Positions 59,601 to 64,000 of a stretch of DNA of 64,000 nucleotides are shown in pieces (the first letter of the stretch is position 1; each line of letters begins with the position of its first letter). The stretch comes from Canna indica (Eukaryota; Streptophyta; Magnoliopsida; Zingiberales; Cannaceae). The notes below the pieces were generated by a model, which worked only from the letters and a program-made list of their open reading frames with translations, had not been told where the DNA came from and made no database searches. Made by a program: the position numbers and the translations under genes. Location of the stretch: NCBI GenBank assembly GCA_034359265.1, contig CP136891.1, positions 59,496,001 to 59,560,000 of the forward strand. The letters are read 5' to 3'.

Positions 59601-60675
59601 GGAAGGTAATAAAAGAGGTTATTTACCTATGAGTCATGACATCACTCTTTCCAAAAAGATGTCTCCTAAGACACTTGAGGAGAGAAAAAGGATGAGCGAG
59701 ATCCCTTATGTTTTGGCAGTAGAATCCATCATGTATGCTATGCTCTATACCCGATCTGATGTTGCTTATGCCCTAGGGGTAACTAGCAGATTTTAGGCCG
59801 ATTCTGGAGAGGAACATTGGAAAGACATAAAGAACATTGTTAAGTACTTGAGAAGGACTAAATATGTTCTCCTAATTTATGGTGGGTCAAATTTTAAACT
59901 GGAGGGCTACATAGATTATAGCATCCAATCAGACCCATATTACAGTAAATCCATTTCTGGGTTTGTATTTACTTTAAATGACGGTGCAGTACGCTGGAAA
60001 AGTTCCAAGCAATGAACTGTGGTTGACTCGGTGATAGAAGCTGAGTACATCCCTACAAGCGAAGCCGCAGGTGCTCATTAGGGAATGAGTTCACTGATCG
60101 GACCTGCACGAGGAACATAAAATAGAATCCTTACATGAGTTTCAATAGGATGTTCCAAGGGTGACAGTAGGTGCAAGCAGTCCTTGGACCCGAGATTATC
60201 ATGGATGCCTTGTGAGTGATGACCCATTGCATTGGTTCTATCCCTACATGGCCTTCAGCGTCATGTGTCGTGTATTCCCAGGGAGTGAGTTCACTGAACG
60301 AACCTACACGAGGAACTCATTTCATTGGTTCTATCCCTACATGGCCCTCAACGTCATGTGCCGAGTATTACTAGGCATGAGGAAACATTCATGAACGTAG
60401 GTAAGCAACCAACATGAAATCGATTACTCCTAGTGAGAGGAGATAATGTCGTATCTGTTCCAGCAAGTGTTGACTCGGAAATCTCTGGCCAGAGAAGACA
60501 TGCAAGTCGGGAATATTTTTTTGACATTTCATTATTGAGATGACATCTTGACGGGTGGAATATATATGAATCGGTATTAGGGTTTGACACTTATTCAGTA
60601 CCCTAGCTGACTTCGGGAGGTTGTAACTAAGGAACTCAATTGCATGGTAATTAATCACCGAAGGGCATTCGATCC

Positions 60676-61335
60676 ATGCACCAATCAGAGAAAGCATGGT
60701 TATCCAAAAGCATCTCCATGAAAGACTTGGGTGAAGCATCCAACCTACTCACCCTTAAGATCTATAGGGATAGATCTAGAAGGATGCTTGGTTTGTCCCG
60801 GTCTCAATATATTTATATTATGCTAAAAATGTTTAGCATGGAAGGTAATAAAAGTGGTTACTTGCCTATGAGTCATTACATCACTCTTAACAAGAAGATG
60901 TCTCCTAACACACTTAAGGAGAGAAAAAGGATGAGCGAGATCCCTTATGCTTTGACAATAGGATCCATCATGTATGCTATGCTCTGTACCCGACTAGATG
61001 TTTCTTATGCCATAGGGGTAACTAGCATATTTTAGGCAAATCCTGAAGAGAAAAATTGGAAAGCCATAAAGAACATTCTTAAGTACTTGAGAAGGAGAAA
61101 ATATGATTTCCTAGTTTATGGTGGGTCAGATTTTAAACTGGAGGGCTATACAGATTATAGCTTCCAATTAGACACGGATGATAGTAAATCCATTTTTGGG
61201 TATGTATTTACTCTGAATGGTGGCACAGTATATTGGAAAAGTTCCAAGCAAGGAACTGTGGCTGACTCGGTGACAGAAGCTGAGAACATTGCTGCAAGCG
61301 AAGCCTCAAAGCCGCAGATGCACATTAGGGAATGA
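60676..61335 (+). pseudogene. Array unit 5: best-preserved RT/RNase H fragment
   Basis: The longest open pieces in the array are here. One runs 60676-61035 (KAWLSKSISMKDLGEAS, YRDRSRRMLGLSRSQYI, MEGNKSGYLPMSH, ARTRL-type DVSYAIGVTSIF) and ends at the TAG shared by every unit. The other runs 61087-61335 (YGGSDFKLEGYTDYSFQL, SIFGYVFTLNGG, WKSSKQGTVADSVTEAE). The usual copia RNase H continuation after the SEA motif is absent. The catalytic YVDD of reverse transcriptase lies upstream of the captured part and is missing from the unit. Confidence 0.75.
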
Positions 61336-62031
61336 GATCACTGAACAAACCTGCACGAGGAACACAACATGGAATCCTTACATAAGTGTCAATAGGATAT
61401 TCCTCAGGTTATAGTAGGTGCAAGCAGTCCTTGGACCCGAGGTTATGATGGTTACTTTATGAGTGACGATCTATTGCTTTGGTTCTATCCCTATATGGCC
61501 TTCACCGCCTATGTCGTGTATTACTAGGGAATGAGTTCACTGAAAGGATCTATACGAGGAACACATAATGGAATCCTTACATGAGTGTCAATAGGATGTT
61601 CCTCGAGTGATAGTAGGTGCAAGTAATCCTTGGACCTAAGGTTGTCATGGTTACCTTGTGAGTGATGACCCATTGCCTTAGTTCTATCCCTACATGGCCC
61701 TCATTGTCATGTGCTGAGTATTACTAGGCATGAGGAAGCATTCGTGAAGGTAGGTGAGCAACCAACATGAAATCGGTTACTCCTAGTGAGAGGAGATAAT
61801 GTCATATGTGTTTCTACAAGTGTCGACTCGAAAATCTCTGGCCAGAGTAGACATGCAAGTCTAGAAGATTTTTCTGACGTTTCATTATTGAGACGACATC
61901 TAGGCAAGTGGAATACATATGAATTAGTATTAGGGTTTGACACTTATTCTGTACCGTAGCCGACTTCGGGACGTTGAACTCAGATGCATGGTCACTAATC
62001 ACCGAAGGGCATTCGATCCCTACTCCAGTCA

Positions 62032-62640
62032 GTGAAAGCATGGTTATGCAAAAACATCTCCATGAAAGACTTGGGTGAAGCATCCAACGTACTCGGCATT
62101 AAGATCTATAGGGATAGATCTAGAAGGATGCTTGGTTTGTCCCAGTCTCAGTATATTGATACTGTGCTAAAAATGTTTAGCATGGAAGGCAATCAAAGAA
62201 GTTACTTGCCTATGACTCATGACATCACACTTTCCAAGAAGATGTCTCCTAAGACACCTGAGGAGAGAAAAAGGATTAGCGAGATCCCTTATGCTTCGGC
62301 AGTAGAATCCATCATATATACTATACTCTGTACCCGAGCTGATGTTGCTTATGCCCTAGGGGTAACTAGCATATTTTAGGCAGATCATGGAGAGGAACAT
62401 TGGAAAGCCATAAAGAACATTCTTAAGTACTTGAGAAGGAGAAAATATGATCTCCTAATTTATGGTGGGTCAGATTTTAAACTGGACGGCTACACAGATT
62501 ATAGCTTCCAATTAGACACGAATGATAGTAAATCCAATTCTGGATATGTATTTACTCTGAATGGTGGCACAGTATGCTAGAAAAGTTCCAAGTAATGAAC
62601 TGTGGACAACTCGGTGACAGAAGCTGAGTACATTGTTGCA
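62032..62640 (+). pseudogene. Array unit 6: copia RT/RNase H fragment
   Basis: The first part is open over 62032-62379 (SMKDLGEASNVLGIKIYRDR, LSQSQYIDTVLKMFSME, VTSIF then TAG). The RNase H part carries extra stops near 62578 and 62593. It is otherwise like unit 5. Confidence 0.7.
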
Positions 62641-63299
62641 AGCGAAGCCGCAGGTGCTCATTAGGGAATGAATTCACTGAATGGACCTTCACGAGGAACA
62701 CCAAATGAAATTTTTACTTGAGTGTTAATAGGATTTGACAGAGTGACAACCCATTGCTTTGGTTCTATCCCTACATGGCCCTCAGCGTCATGTGCTGGGT
62801 ATTACTAGGTAATGAGTTCACTGAACGGACCTACACGAGGAACACAGAATGGAATCCTTACATGAGTGTCAATAGGATGTTCCTTGGGTGATAGTCGGTG
62901 CAAGTTATCCTTGGATATGAGGTTGTCATGGTTATCTTGTGAGTGACGACCCATTGCTTTGGTTCTATCCCTACATGGCCCTCAGCGTCATGTGCCGGGT
63001 ATTGCTAGGCATGAGGAAGCATTCATGAAGGTTGGTGAGCAACTAATATGGAATCGGTTACTCATAGTGAGAGAAGATAATGTCCTATGTGTCCCTGCAA
63101 GTTTTGACTCAGGAATCTCTGGCCAGTGTAGACATGAAATCTAGGAAGATTTTTTTAACGTTTCATTATTGAGACGACATATTGGCGGGTGGAATACATA
63201 TGAATCGGTATTAGAGTTTGATACTTCTTCTGTATGACATCTTGTAATTGAGGAACTCAGTCGTATGGTAACTAATCACCGAAGGGCGTTCGATCTCTT

Positions 63300-63587
63300 T
63301 ATATTGAACCTTACACTATCTGGGTTGTAATGACTTGTTGCTAGACATCAATCTTGACATGTGAGTGGAGTCTCTCACGACCACACTAAAGGGATTTAGT
63401 GGTAGCTCATTAGATTCAAATAGAAGTCATTTTATCGATTCCAACACTCCGTTATGCAAGACTCACTGCTGGCTTAGTGTGGGGCCCAATGGGTCACACT
63501 CAACAACTAACCTCATACTAGACCTTATAAGATAAAGGATGAATGAGGCCCTATATGTCTACTAGCATGGACATGCTGCAACTTTTG
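63300..63587. other. Sequence beyond the tandem array
   Basis: Homology to the array stops at about 63299, just before the RT start would come. The following 290 bases have no coding signal. Words such as GAGTGGAGTCTCTC and GTGTGGGGCCCAATGGG resemble copia LTR sequence, so this may be the LTR of the element that gave rise to the array. Confidence 0.3.
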
Positions 63588-64000
63588 GCCTAAGGTTTTC
63601 AACCTTGGTTATCATCTTGATTTTGATGATAACAAACTTATTCTAATGAGTTTATCAAGTGTTTGATTTCAGGTTGAGGTTACGATATGCGCTTGAACTT
63701 CGTTGGGAGAAATACCAAAAATCGGCAAAAATGGCTCCATTGTAGATCGACTAGAAAATCTAGAGTTAGAAATAAAATTCATGTAATATGTCTCTTGGTA
63801 TATATCCCATGCCTAATTGTAATGTTATCCAAGTCAAAACTTGGTAACGGAACTCGAAAGCGAAGCGCGCAAGAAGAAAACTTGAAGAAACAGTCTCAGC
63901 CCAGGTTCAGTCGACCAAATGAAGCCAAAAAATGACAGAAGTGTATTCGATCGATCGATTAATGCCCAAAACTAGCATAATGCCTTAAGTCACTCGATTG
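63588..64000 (+). mobile_element. SIRE-like LTR, cut by the window end
   Basis: It starts TTTTGGCCTAAGG, then TTTTGATGATAACAAA (about 63621), CAGTCTCAGCCCAGGTTCAG (about 63891) and CGATCGATCG words near 63950. These match the solo LTR at 28903-30336 in order. The LTR continues past the window. Confidence 0.7.

Larger units (their letters stand above)
46920..63299 (+). repeat. Direct tandem array of copia RT/RNase H-bearing units
   Basis: The landmark GAAAGACTTGGGTGAA recurs at about 47687, 49037, 58266 (with one change), 59481, 60720 and 62064. Allowing for the CACTA element at 49128-57173, the unit lengths are about 1350, 1180, 1215, 1239 and 1344 bases. Partial units lie at both edges. Each unit has about 600 bases of copia reverse transcriptase and RNase H on the plus strand and about 600-750 bases of non-coding sequence. 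The non-coding part has one or two copies of a sub-repeat around CATTGCTTTGGTTCTATCCC. Minus-strand frames in the array are antisense by-products. Confidence 0.88.

Noticed and set aside
47515..62083. Recurring minus-strand frames of 60-116 residues in the tandem array
   Set aside because: They repeat with the array and are antisense to the copia RT fragment. No known domain is seen in that direction.

Overview
The window is nuclear DNA from a flowering plant. It has spliced plant-type gene relics (MurD-like, leucoanthocyanidin reductase, bHLH, BTAF1/MOT1), Ty1/copia and Del/Tekay-like LTR elements, CACTA and hAT elements, Tourist-type MITEs, a TRIM, and plant LINEs with an RNase H domain. 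I cannot name the species. I found no intact host gene, RNA gene or CRISPR array. The region is a deeply nested transposon graveyard in which a few gene fragments survive.

Layout. 1-7.1 kb: Del-like LTR pieces, two related LTR fragments that share motifs with the SIRE-like LTRs, and a hAT-type element (6456-7098, 8-bp target duplication GCTGGAAA). 7.1-14.1 kb: a minus-strand LINE split by a Del-like solo LTR (7701-12927, AACAC duplication), which is itself split by a CACTA element (10224-12888, ATA duplication). 15-17.7 kb: another Del-like LTR relic. 18494-20828: a solo LTR (TCACT duplication). 21.3-23.2 kb: a minus-strand mosaic of exons from three unrelated genes (BTAF1, LAR, bHLH), interrupted by a short LINE insertion with a 17-bp duplication.

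23.5-27.9 kb: a truncated copia element whose gag is split by a Del-like solo LTR. 28903-30336: a SIRE-like solo LTR (GTCTC duplication). 30.9-36.0 kb: a MurD-like pseudogene of seven recognisable exons on the minus strand. Its introns hold a hAT-like MITE, a duplicated copia tail, a TRIM and a Tourist MITE. 37.7-38.5 kb: a 37-bp tandem array ending in a CACTA terminus. 39568-44266: a complete but dead copia element with both LTRs and an ATTTC duplication.

46.9-63.3 kb: a direct tandem array of roughly 1.2-1.35 kb units, each carrying a copia reverse transcriptase/RNase H fragment. It is interrupted by an 8-kb CACTA element (49128-57173, TAT duplication) that carries its own spliced Ptta/En/Spm-type gene, a LINE fragment, a purine-rich VNTR and a foldback element. 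The window ends inside another SIRE-like LTR.

The sequences do not form a working system. The most informative parts are the three-gene exon mosaic, the copia-derived tandem array whose units all share one stop codon, and the nested insertions with exact target-site duplications that allow relative dating.
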